Source: Norana najaformis
Lineage: Eukaryota; Annelida; Clitellata; Crassiclitellata; Hormogastridae
Length of the DNA: 64,000 bases
Direction of reading: 5' to 3'
Assembly (NCBI GenBank): GCA_964023275.1
Contig: OZ029915.1
Location: 32,175,526 to 32,239,525 of the forward strand
Part shown: positions 11,901 to 20,817 of the stretch, piece after piece
Position numbering within the stretch: position 1 is the stretch's first letter
Layout: every line of letters begins with the position of its first letter
Notes under the pieces: model-generated
Told to the model about the DNA's origin: nothing
The model's input: only the letters and a program-made list of their open reading frames with translations
Databases searched by the model: none
Translations under genes and position numbers: made by a program

Positions 11901-14900
11901 TATCATAATGCCCAAGGCATCAGTCAGTGGTCGCTTCAAGTCAAAAGCACAATCCAATATCATAATCCATTGGAGAAGCCAGGTCGAATTCCGACAGGTG
12001 AGATGTATTGATGATAGCCACAGTTATTTCCCAGTTTGGCTTTGTATCTACCACCCTGCAACTACATTAGTCCAGATTCCTTTGACAACTGTCATAACAG
12101 GTTGCAAATATCTATTGCATTTTATGTAGGTTAGCACATATACTGCTATGTATTAAGTTCTGTGCTACATTAAAAGTATTTTCCCAGGAATGCAAAGGTC
12201 AGCACTGATGTTGAGAGCTGGCAAGGTTACAAACCATGTAGGCCAAAAATATCACAGCATATCAAGCACTAAATGTCTCAACCACCATACGAAAAAATGC
12301 CACCACCAGCGCACACGCCTTCACCAGCGCACATGTCACCACCAGCACACACGTTTTCTTACTGACAATTTCCATAATATGTCATGGTAAGCAGTATGAG
12401 GGCAGTCAAAACTGTCTAAAAGTGGTAAAAGTCAATTGAAACATAGACATGTAAAGAAATTGTGTTAAAAACAGAGGATCAGTCAAAATAAACAGTTTTA
12501 CAAATAATAAAGACAGACTTTCACTTTACAAGTAAATTTTATTAAATTGCCACTCACTTAATGAGGCTAGATCTCTGTAGTCAGCTAAGAGAAAACTAAC
12601 TGATTCAAAGACACCACGAAAGCTAGCCAACAGCTGATTACGTGTATCTTCTAAGATCTATAACACAAATTAAACAGTGCACAACAGTACATATTATGGG
12701 TAAAGCTGGTAGCTGAATGAAAAACTGATTAACTTGTATCAAGAAAGCGAAATTATAAAGTTGACTAACTGAATGAAACACTGACTACCACATTTTCTGG
12801 ACTATATGTCCTGCCTATTGATTTCAATTTGCATGAACTTCTAGGGGTGCATTTTATTAAAAGAAGTGACTTGTGTATGAATTTTTTTAAACAATTTTGA
12901 GCTCTGCGACGATGGCGTTGTGACATGACACTTGTGTATGAATTTTTTTAAACAACTTTGAGCTCCTGTTTACGATTACGATGGATATAACTCTTAGTCT
13001 GGCTAGAAAACTGAGACATTCTGTTCAGGTACTATAACAGGTTACATTACAATGTAGCTAAGGGTCAAAATGATTGTGATTTAAAACCAGACAATTTGTT
13101 TCTGACTACAATAATATCACCTTTTTCCAGACATTGCTATTACGCATGACCAGCCTCTATCATCCTGCTTTGGGACTAATTTATCTCATGGCTACTAGGA
13201 AAGCTGTGGTCCCAATTAGCAACAGCCCTGCCTGGTTGCAGTCTGAGGTCACTACTGCGTGAGTTTATAATCTATCACTTCAGCAGCAGGTCCACAAGTC
13301 ATCTGTGTACAATTTGCATGGATTTATATTACTTAGCATCATCCAAAGGAATGGCATTAATGAATATTATCAAACTATTGCTATGAAATGCTCTATTTCA
13401 ATCAAAATAACCCATATAAACTAAACTTTCTGGACTGATTTACTTGTCTTAAATGTGGTGCTGTATGGGTCATCTTTCTATATTTAGTATCTTTGGCTCC
13501 ACTGGGTTGGATTAATAATGCTATAATAGCGCCGTGCAATTTATAAAAAACAAGTTATTAAGACAATTTATTAAAAACAAGTTTTTAAAACAAATTATTA
13601 AAAAAACAAGCAGTTCCTTGAAGGGGCCCAGCAGTCGTCCACCAGTCTTGTTTTCATTAAAACAGGTTGATGCAGTCCAGGTTATGTATAATTGTATATG
13701 GAAATGTCTGTCATCCATTACCTCTGTAGTAGTGCTCAAAAATATCTAGCAAGATTAGGTTAGCATCAGTTTGTAGAAAACTCGGGTACTAGCTGGCAGC
13801 CTTGGTCACAAGGACATTATAGCCAACAGGTGGAGCATCTCAACATCTTACCAGTCAATGACTCCCTTGGTAGATGGCAGGACATACTGCTGAGCAAAGT
13901 GATTAATGATGAAGCTGTTTTGGCCACAGCCAATGTACTGAGGGAAGAATTATATGGAAGTCAAAGTTATCACTTTACAGGTCTATTCTTTGTTCTCAAA
14001 CCACTGCAACTGACAGAGGCCATGCTCTCCGGCCCTCTGAATCTCCCCATGTTGCAAATCTTTAATTTAGAAAGTGCAAGAAATTTTATTGCAACAGAAA
14101 TTTTCCATTTAACAGTGCACCTAAAAATTATTTAGGTAATTTAACCAAATACAGTTAGTGTTCCAATCCACCTTCTGCATATTGGAGATCAACTTGGAAT
14201 ACTTATGCAACTAATGTATTGATTTTACAAAAGATTTGCCATATTTGCGTCACTATGTCCTAAATAGTGCAACTTGCAGTCCAGCAAATATGGCAAAACA
14301 TAAAAAATCCCAGGAAAAATTCACTAGTAATGCTGATAGTAACAGTCACAATCATTATATAAATGAGCAGGGTCAAGGCCATATGGTCACTACGGAAAAA
14401 CATGTACTTGTACATTTACATTTCTTCTCTTCTTCAGAGTTCTGCCCTTAGACAGGTCCAAGAATCCAACAACATTTATTTAAATAAAGCTGACTGATGG
14501 ACAGATGAATTACTGATTACAGTTAGACTAACATACTAAGAGCAACTTTTTGAATTAATGGACTGATTCAGTGTTGCTGACTGATTTTCTAAGCAAGAGA
14601 TTTTTTTGCTATTGGCCAAAGAGAGACTGAAAATGCACTAATTGAATGTTTGACTGATTAACCTGATTTATCTACCAACTGACCAAATGACTGACTGAAT
14701 GACTCACTAGAGATGTTTTTGTGAAGCGTTTCTGTAGTTTGCAGCTGATCATCAGTAATGTTTCAAGCACATCTGGAAGGATAACTGTTTGAAAAGATTC
14801 AGCATCTGAAGGGTTAAATCCAACACAGCAACTCCTATATACCGAACCAAGCAACAACTTCCATAAGTTTTTCAACCTTTACAATTTCCCAATTTATTTC

Positions 14901-16128
14901 AAATAAAAACTTCCGTGAAAAATTATTTTAATGTAAAGCTCATTTGTTACAATCATAGACTTTTCCAAAATTCCTGAATCTAAAATGAACAGAGGTGTAA
15001 ACTCCAATTTTAACTTACACAAGAATGTTTGACAGACGAGAGGCGACATTCCACCCATCGATTACTCTGCTCAGATCTTGCTTAAGTGCGGCCACTAACA
15101 CCACTGGCAGTTCATATTCCCAGATGAAACCTTTCAGAGCTTTCAGTTCTCCAACTCGGCCTTTATAAGAATCTAAGATTTCTACAAAAACAAGAGGGTA
15201 GGCAGCTTGATTACATCCAAAATCAAATTCCTAACATAAGTCTCTAAAAGGACAATCAATACCACTTTAATATAGAATTTATTTATCACATGACCATCTT
15301 CCATAATGGAAAACGTGGGCACCTTGTCTGTTAGAAGAGATAATTATAAGAGAACTGGGAGAACAATCAGACAAGATTTTAAAGTTTATCAATCATTTCA
15401 CTCATGCAGTTGGCTTGCTTGAGAAAAGTAACCAACTGCACTGCATTCAGAACTAGCATAATAGTTAAGGAAGTTTAACTGGTGAAGCCCAGATGCACTG
15501 ACACAATAAATAGGGCCTGCTTTTAAAGCCTGAGTCAATTTTTGTCTTCATTGTAAGTGCATATTATAAGAATTAAGAGACACTCGTCTCTTAACTTTTA
15601 GGCAGCAGGAAGACTTTTAAAGCTGCATGGCTCAAACAATTTATCAATCAGAAGGTTGGTTTTTAAATCCCTGCCACAGCAAAACATGTTTTGAAATTTC
15701 GACTCTACCAGCGCCCCTTAGCCAACTGAGCCACAGAATGGATACACTGACTGTACACTGTCAATGGGCAGATCAGATGGCAAGAAAGAAGACTGGCCAC
15801 CTGCCTTCGTACGCCGTGGCAATGGAAAACAAAGTTGCTAACACTTCAAACCCTTCATAGCTTGCCTTTCTGGCTAGCTGAACTCTTTCAGACCAGAATT
15901 AATATTCTACAATGAAACATTTTTCCTCTGGTTTTGGCATTGAATACACACTGTAAAATAAGTTGAAAAAGAAAAAAAAACAGTTAACGGACTGCTCTTC
16001 CTTCTTCCAATCTTACCTTGAAGTTGAACTAGCAGGCGAGGCACCAGCGTCGGTACAGCTTTGGAAACTTCAGCCGCCAAGGCCAAAACCCTTTCGTCCT
16101 TAAAAGATTCTTCACCACTATTTGCCAT
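2947..16128 (-). CDS. IQCB1: IQCB1 / nephrocystin-5 (NPHP5), 14 coding exons
   Basis: Exons in transcript order: 16017-16128, 15019-15181, 14708-14834, 12558-12657, 10866-10965, 10039-10134, 9673-9747, 8926-9025, 8007-8116, 6325-6467, 5883-6031, 4362-4493, 3284-3440, 2947-3143. All introns are GT-AG, all phases agree, and the product is 586 residues (human about 598). It matches human IQCB1 end to end: N-terminal LALAAEVSK; CCVGFNPSDAE; helical repeats; ILDELIYKL; an IQ motif near residues 296-320 (LIQACWRSYSTRKQ); a charged coiled coil at about 328-370; IQ motifs near 389-425 (IQAIWKGYRIRQ, AAIRIQRA); then LTDERRVEL, QQHREAL and C-terminal PWWRKLG. The family binds calmodulin and CEP290 at centrosomes and the ciliary transition zone; human defects cause Senior-Loken syndrome. 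The introns carry transposon fragments, including an antisense gag fossil. The start is the ATG opening MANSGEESFKDERV, which aligns with the human N terminus. Confidence 0.93.
4118..4305 (-). mobile_element. tRNA-derived SINE (family B), copy 1
   Basis: Read on the minus strand, the head holds an A-box-like TAGCCGATTGGATAG and a B-box-like GGTTCGAGCC about 35 bp apart, the internal RNA polymerase III promoter layout of a tRNA. The 3' end reads GGCACTTAATAAATGCAG followed by a TAA-rich run, which resembles a LINE tail. It sits in the IQCB1 intron between exons 11 and 12, about 55 bp upstream (in plus coordinates) of exon 12. A degraded relative lies at 11075-11240. Confidence 0.7.
4754..5517 (+). 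mobile_element. Non-autonomous pogo/Tigger-like DNA transposon, copy B
   Basis: The left end CAGTGCAAATCATGAAC and the reverse complement of the right end, CAGTGGAAAACACTTAACAT, match the termini of the element at 328-1127. The left flank is TA; the right flank reads TG, a likely mutated TA. The internal match is clearest around 5200-5510 (AGCTGGTGAGGTTATAA, GATGCTGAAAATAAATCAAC). The copy is inserted in the IQCB1 intron between exons 11 and 12. Confidence 0.65.
7190..7640 (+). mobile_element. Fossil gag fragment of a Ty3/gypsy-like LTR retroelement
   Basis: The conceptual product contains DDVRRKALLFHY, then PNPDENKLTTDV, then SYFAPKESLNLQFLNFARL. This order is typical of the gag protein of invertebrate Ty3/gypsy elements. 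The piece is broken and partial; no protease, reverse transcriptase, integrase or LTR was seen beside it, so it looks old. It lies antisense in the IQCB1 intron between exons 9 and 10 and is followed by a LINE 3' end. Confidence 0.6.
7755..7935 (+). mobile_element. 3' end of a non-LTR retrotransposon (endonuclease-RT type)
   Basis: The sequence encodes SGRPKIT followed by TDNIKSWNELSFD, with one in-frame stop where Trp would be expected. This is the C-terminal GRPK-W-DNI signature of the endonuclease/reverse-transcriptase proteins often labelled craniofacial development protein 2-like. It aligns with the end of the LINE at 54515-55890. It ends in a short AAGACAGGAC-rich tail. It is a 5'-truncated copy inside an IQCB1 intron. 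Confidence 0.6.
9497..9665 (+). repeat. 169-bp near-identical direct repeat, copy 1
   Basis: The block beginning aacaaaattttggcttctg recurs at 11572-11740 with only one substitution noticed. It includes a piece of the TIR-element family (CATGTTAACTGAATTTCATG) plus sequence to its left. It ends about 7 bp from the splice donor of IQCB1 exon 7, so the duplicated block supplies most of the start of that intron. Confidence 0.85.
11075..11240 (-). mobile_element. tRNA-derived SINE (family B), degraded copy 2
   Basis: Blocks such as AGCATCA, GACCTCTACATAG, ACCTCAGAGAACG and CAAACCCATGCACTCCATGTTA align in order with the SINE at 4118-4305. The tRNA-like head is poorly kept at the 11240 side. It lies in the IQCB1 intron between exons 4 and 5. 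Confidence 0.5.
11572..11740 (+). repeat. 169-bp near-identical direct repeat, copy 2
   Basis: This matches 9497-9665 almost exactly. Here the match runs on into a longer relative of the TIR element (11593-12290), so this copy looks like the source and 9497-9665 like a partial duplicate. The two copies lie in different introns of IQCB1. Confidence 0.85.
11593..12290 (+). mobile_element. Damaged copy C of the pogo/Tigger-like element, with a nested insertion
   Basis: The order of blocks matches 328-1127: ATGCAGGGAAACAGC, TTTCATGTTAAACAT, AAACCTACTAGGAGTTG, ACATTAGTCCAGATTC, AAAGTATTTTCCCA, then a GAGAGCTGG block. Between about 11877 and 12060 another repeat interrupts it (AAGACTTCTATAGTGCCG..., also seen near 34115). 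The right terminus is not recognisable, and a CACCACCAGCGCACA-type short tandem repeat follows at 12295-12360. Confidence 0.55.
12868..12965 (+). repeat. Two-copy tandem duplication inside a LINE tail relic
   Basis: The segment ACTTGTGTATGAATTTTTTT followed by AAACAA(T/C)TTTGAGCTC occurs twice, about 55 bp apart. The sequence just upstream (CTGCCTATTGATTTCAATTT) resembles tail family T1, so this is probably a mutated LINE 3' end that later duplicated. Confidence 0.6.
14363..14424 (+). repeat. Dispersed repeat R, short copy
   Basis: AATGAGCAGGGTCAAGGCCA, then TATGGTCACTACGGAAAAAC, then a TGTACATTTACATTT end. The same block order occurs at 33041-33146, 47774-47900 and, inverted, at 49962-50090. 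It lies about 280 bp from IQCB1 exon 3. Confidence 0.6.
15620..15905 (+). mobile_element. tRNA-like SINE (family A), copy 1
   Basis: It aligns with 56794-57100 over a B-box-like GGTTGGTTTTTAAATCC, then ATTTCGACTCTACC, ACTGGCCACCTGCCTTCGT and AACACTTCAAACCC. A TTAACGGACTGCTCTTC block at 15983-16000, matching the family's 3' end, may belong to the same insertion. If so, it ends within about 15 bp of the splice donor of IQCB1 exon 1. Confidence 0.55.
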
Positions 16129-16416
16129 GGTAAATAGATTTAAATATATATTTATGATTTTTGGGAACAATAAATGAAATGAAATGAAATAAAGTTGAAA
16201 ACGTATAAATGTTTGCTGTGTGTTATATGTGTACGAATACACGTTAAGTAAAGCACATTTAATTGTTATTTTTTAATGCTGAAAAACGCGTATGTTTTGT
16301 TTCCAAAACATCGACGTCGTTTAGGACGCCATTACCCTAGATGACAAATTGTGTAGAAAGTCGACACTGACTACAATGTAGAAAAGTGATATTTAGCGCC
16401 ATCTAACCGTTAGCTT

Positions 16417-17431
16417 CACAGCTTGTCCAACTGCTACGGAGCCTCTACAAACAACAACGCGCAGCCGTCAAAACTGATAACATCTCCTCTGAATGGTTCC
16501 GCTTTAAGAAAGGCGTTCGACAAGGTTGTAACATCTCTCCTTGCCTATTTAACATCCTCGCGGAACAAGTGATGCGTAAAGCGCTTGACAGATTCACTGG
16601 TGGCTTTAGAATCGGCGGTAAAGTCATCAGTAATCTCAGATATGCCGATGACATCCTCTTGGTCGCTACTTCACCGGAGGAACTCCAGGAACTCGTCCGA
16701 AGAGTCGAAACCGCTGCTGAGGAGTACAGTTAAAAGATAAATACTTCGAAAACGAAAGTTATGACCAACATCGACGAGGTCCTCGAGGTTTTAGTTGCAG
16801 GCGATAAACTCAAGCAGGTTGATAACTTTACATACCTGGGCAGCAAAATTTCAAGCGACGCAAAGTGCTCAGGCGATGTTAAGTCCAGATTGGCCATGGG
16901 TATGGAAGTCATGGTGAAACTCACGAAGGTCTGGAAAAACAAATCCATCAGCACTCAAAGCAAACTTCGTTTGATGAAATCCCTGGTGTGGTCAGTTGCA
17001 ACCTATGGGTGCGAATCATGGACGCTCAAAAAAGCTGAAGAGAAGCAAATCCAGATTTTTGAGAACAAATGCATTCGAAAGCTTCTGCGCATCCCCTGGA
17101 CGCTCAAGCTTACCACGGGGCAAGTTTATCACCTTGCTAGAACTTACCCCGAGCTCTTGAGTTCCACTAAAGCTCGCAAACTCCGCTATTTTGGTCACAT
17201 CATTAGACTTCCTCAAGATTCCATAGAAAATTCCATCATTCTGGGTCACGTTGAAGGCTATCGACACCGTGGCAGACCCCAAATTAACTGGATCGACAAT
17301 ATTCTTTCCTGAACTAACCTTTCTGGTTCTTATCTTCTCGCCGCTGCACGCAATAGGCGTCAATGGAGAGCTCTAGTCCATTCATGTAGCCAACCGTCGC
17401 GCAGCGACGTTGGTGCATGACATGACATGAC
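16417..17431 (+). mobile_element. 5'-truncated LINE with a 12-bp target-site duplication
   Basis: The element encodes the back half of a reverse transcriptase: GVRQGCNISPCLFNI, then RYADDILLV (the catalytic YADD), FTYLGSKI, YGCESWTL, and the C-terminal HRGRPQINWIDNI. One in-frame TAA at 16731-16733 interrupts an otherwise open frame. It ends in CATGACATGACATGACA. The direct repeat AACCGTTAGCTT flanks it at 16405-16416 and 17432-17443, which fixes both boundaries. This is the endonuclease-RT family often named craniofacial development protein 2-like; its clade (RTE or I-like) is not settled here. It landed 288 bp upstream of the IQCB1 start codon, in the opposite orientation to that gene. Confidence 0.9.
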
Positions 17432-17559
17432 AACCGTTAGCTTAAGTAAGTAAATTACGAGATTGCTACATTGCTGTATAGCGCTGTCTCATTCTGCGAT
17501 GCTTAATCATGACTTTAGGATTGGTCCTTTACTATAAAAATAAAACCTGCATCCAAACT

Positions 17560-17895
17560 CCCGCCAGAATTACGACAATTATCTGACCCACCCTACAAAC
17601 TCACCAGTACTTCTCCCCTTGCAATTTCTGCGCAGGTCTTTTACTCAAAACCGAAAACATTCCTCTTCAACAAATCCTATTCTGATTCTCCTCCTCCCCT
17701 TATCTATCTTCCCGCTCCAATTTTATGCACCATCCACCGTAACCGTCTGACTGTCTGCCTACTCTTGGAATTTGACCTGGAACCAAACCCTTTCTGCCTA
17801 TCGATTTTGTTTTGACTGAGAGCCAGTGAATAAGCTGGTTCCCGTGACTTAACTTTCGTTAGCGCTGTAGAAATCCTGAGCCCATTAATACGATT
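17560..17895 (+). mobile_element. CR1/L2-like LINE 3' end (tail family T1), forward copy
   Basis: The start reads AACTCCCGCCAGAATTACG, and the coding remnant resembles the short F-K-LKT-LF tail of CR1/L2 proteins. It continues through CGTCTGACTGTCTGCC, GGTTCCCGTGACTTAAC and GCGCTGTAGAAATCCTGAGC. An inverted copy begins about 490 bp downstream at 18382. Confidence 0.6.
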
Positions 17896-18170
17896 AAATG
17901 AATGTCCTCTCTGTCGCTGCATGAATTGTAGGATACTGATTTGGACGCTTAATTTAATTTAATATAGCGCCAGTAATAAGAAGATCTTTCGTATGTGTGT
18001 GACCATTACAGAATTTAGAGATTTGCGTTTAATTTAAATTATATTTACTGGCTTGTTGCAGGAATCTGGGTCCTTTGATCGTCCTCGTGTCCACAGTCAA
18101 CGCTACAGACTCTAGAGTGAATAATTTTTGGCCAATAAGTTGATAAGTAGCAAGCAGCTGATGATCGAGC

Positions 18171-18349
18171 TTACGCCAACAGTAACGTCATATGTTATAT
18201 GTTAAAGATATGGTGAGAATATTACAATATGGACTCCATATATCATACATATAGGCTGAAATGTAGGATATATGGAACCCAAATGAGGATATTGTCATAT
18301 TCTCACTATATTTCCAACATAGGTCCCTACTAAGTTGCTGTTGGGGTAA
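18171..18349 (+). mobile_element. Palindromic MITE of about 180 bp
   Basis: The left end TTACGCCAACAGTAAC matches the reverse complement of the right end, TTACCCCAACAGCAAC. The inverted similarity continues inward through GATATGGTGAGAATATTACA against AATATAGTGAGAATATGACA and on to CTCCATATATC against TTCCATATATC. Almost the whole element could fold into one long hairpin. There is no coding capacity. The superfamily is not assigned; a TTA-like target is possible. Confidence 0.7.
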
Positions 18350-18381
18350 TTTTCAGTTGTTTCGTAATCGTATTTGTTATA

Positions 18382-18700
18382 TAGCTCGAGATTTCTACAG
18401 CGCACAACGAAAGCTAAGTCGCGGGAACCAGCTTATTCACAGGCGCTCCGTCAAAACGGGCAGGAAGAGTTCGGTTCCAGGTCACGATTCAAGGATCAGG
18501 TAGGCAGTCAGTCAGACGGCTACGGCGGATGATGTTTGGAATCGAACCAGAAAGTGAGATACGGGGAAGAGGAAGAATCAGGATAGGATTTGTGGAAGAG
18601 GAGTGTTTTCAATTTTGAGTGAAAGACCTGCATAGAAATTGGAATAGGTGAAGTGTTGGTGAGTTCGTTTGATGGATCAGGTTGTCTGGTTGAGTTCAGA
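18382..18700 (-). mobile_element. CR1/L2-like LINE 3' end (tail family T1), reverse copy
   Basis: On the minus strand the coding remnant contains VFHSKLKTLLFHKSYPDSSS, the usual end of CR1/L2 reverse transcriptases. The non-coding tail ends with GCGCTGTAGAAATCTCGAGC. The copy faces the one at 17560-17895 across the palindromic MITE. Confidence 0.65.
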
Positions 18701-20128
18701 TTAATTGACGCCTTCTTCGTAAACTTCACGATCTGCCCGTGCAGTCTCAGGTTATTGAAAATTTCAATTATTTGGTCGCGAGAATTCATTAACTTCGAAA
18801 CAGCTTTAAAACAATTCGTTTGTGTAAGTGACCTAGTTTATAATTTCCAAAATCTTGGGGCGTTCAACCATTCCTGTAGACCCCTTTTGCTAGATCTTTG
18901 GGGTGGATGAGACACCATGACACCCTGATATGGCCAACTGTGAATCAATGAATAATCAAAGAGCCAGCCGAACTGTTTTTAACGGAAGACCGGGTGGACT
19001 GACTCTGATCCCTTGGCACATGAGCCGCGGTCTCATCTGGTATGTCATAGTAACTGACACTGCGGCTCTTAATTGCAAGCAACTGCTCTCTTGGCCGGGG
19101 CAGCCGCAGAACTGGCGGTATCTGGGAAAAACCAAGTAGTATGCATACTATTATCAACTCTTCTCAAAGCTCCACTTTAAACCGCGCTGGCATTCGAGAG
19201 CCCCATTAATAGCGCTGGGCTCGATTTCATTACTTACTTGGGGCGCTGTCTAATTGGCCTACATAATGATAACCCTGTCACTATGCCTATCCATGGTCAA
19301 CAAACCCCTTCCGCCATCGCAACCATCATTTATGAGGAGGTTATAAATAGAGTCAGACAAATTACGTTTAAATTCTACCTTCTTTAGAATGGACAAAGGG
19401 AACCATGTAAACGAATGAACAGTTATTGTTGTCTTAAAATGATTTGGTCAGCCGAACACATCTGAGACAGATAAAAATTAGAATGTGGTTACATTTAATG
19501 ACAGCTGCTTTGTTGTAAAAACACGTACCCGTTCCCTAGGATCAAGACTGTAGATTTTTCACACGAAACCCTATTTTGAATACTGCATACAGTCTCACGT
19601 TGACACGTTACACGTATATAGTCAGAACAATTTCACATAAACTACATCAGCTTTAAACTAACATCTACATACTAGGCCTATATAGGCCTAACTGGGGTGT
19701 GCAAAGTCACGGCTTTAAACGAGCTTGTGATAACAGGCCTACACGTATTAGCGTCAACAAAGCGGACGATTCATCAATTGCAGAACTTGGATTTATACGA
19801 AGGTTAAGGATTCGTTTTCAGTATTAGAAGAAACACATCTTTTTACTTCATTTCGCTCGAGTGCTTGGCAGGTTGACCGGTGTCACATAGTCAGCTAAAA
19901 GACTCAGATTTGGACTTGATTGTGACTTCTCTGCGAGATCGTCCGAGTCGCCTGACATGCCTCTTTACATAGGTCCATGTATCGCATTAGGCCCCTATGT
20001 ATATTTACAGTAGGCCTACATGTCGTATCAATTTCACTTATATTTAAGCCAATGTATTTGATGTTGTTATATAATTATATTGTATATGAAGTAGATAGAC
20101 AACAACAGTGTGTTGGTTTTGGATCTCT

Positions 20129-20135
20129 GTGTGTG

Positions 20136-20167
<32 letters not shown>

Positions 20168-20168
20168 C
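20129..20168 (+). repeat. (GT)n microsatellite
   Basis: About 20 GT units, with one GC interruption near the middle. Confidence 0.9.
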
Positions 20169-20289
20169 AAGATCCTGCCACTGGAGACTTCCTGTTAATC
20201 GAATATAATGTTATTCGCCCTCCACTTGTTCTTAGTGAACTGCAACTTTATTCAGTCTAACGAGGATCGAGTCCATTGATAGGTTCTTA

Positions 20290-20410
20290 GAAGGCGCTAA
20301 ACAAATGTCCAGATACATATATAATTAAATACATACATACAGTACATACATATACATACATACATGCATGCATACATACATACATACATATATATACATA
20401 CATACATATG
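20290..20410 (+). repeat. LINE/SINE-type tail running into a (CATA)n microsatellite
   Basis: AAGGCGCTAAACAAATGTCC followed by AGATACATA is the kind of 3' end seen again at 42166-42205. The CATA/TACA array starts directly after it and continues to about 20410. Confidence 0.6.
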
Positions 20411-20817
20411 GAATGCAAGGTAACTGCTATTGTTAGGATTTAATATTAACAGATTTATAATAAGAACTGTTACTAATGAGATCTGATCTTTGTAATTTAT
20501 TTATTATCTGCTGGTGAAAACCCTGAAAAAGAAGGCCTGCTGTTTGTGACCCACGGAGACACCCACAAGGCCAAAATTTTATAGACTCGGCAACCGCTTT
20601 TGTAGCCCAACGATCTGAATTCGCATCTACTCCCTGATGGTACCTAGTGCCTTCTCTGCTCATCCTCTCACTACGGAACTGAAGAACTACAATGGGGACT
20701 TAGCATTTGTTAGCATAATTAGGCCTACATCGCATAAGAGACGCCAGCCTAATGTAATGTAATGAAGCAACTTATATAGCGCAGACCTTTACATTTCACG
20801 TATATAAGCTAGTGCTT

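Larger units (their letters stand above)
18701..20817. other. Intergenic DNA between IQCB1 and the CDK5 activator; no gene seen
   Basis: No exon or recognisable protein was found. The stretch contains repeated TAGGCCTA-type words, a GT microsatellite at 20129-20168 and a CATA microsatellite at 20312-20410. A candidate poly(A) signal for the CDK5 activator (AATAAA on the minus strand) lies at 20496-20505. Confidence 0.6.
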
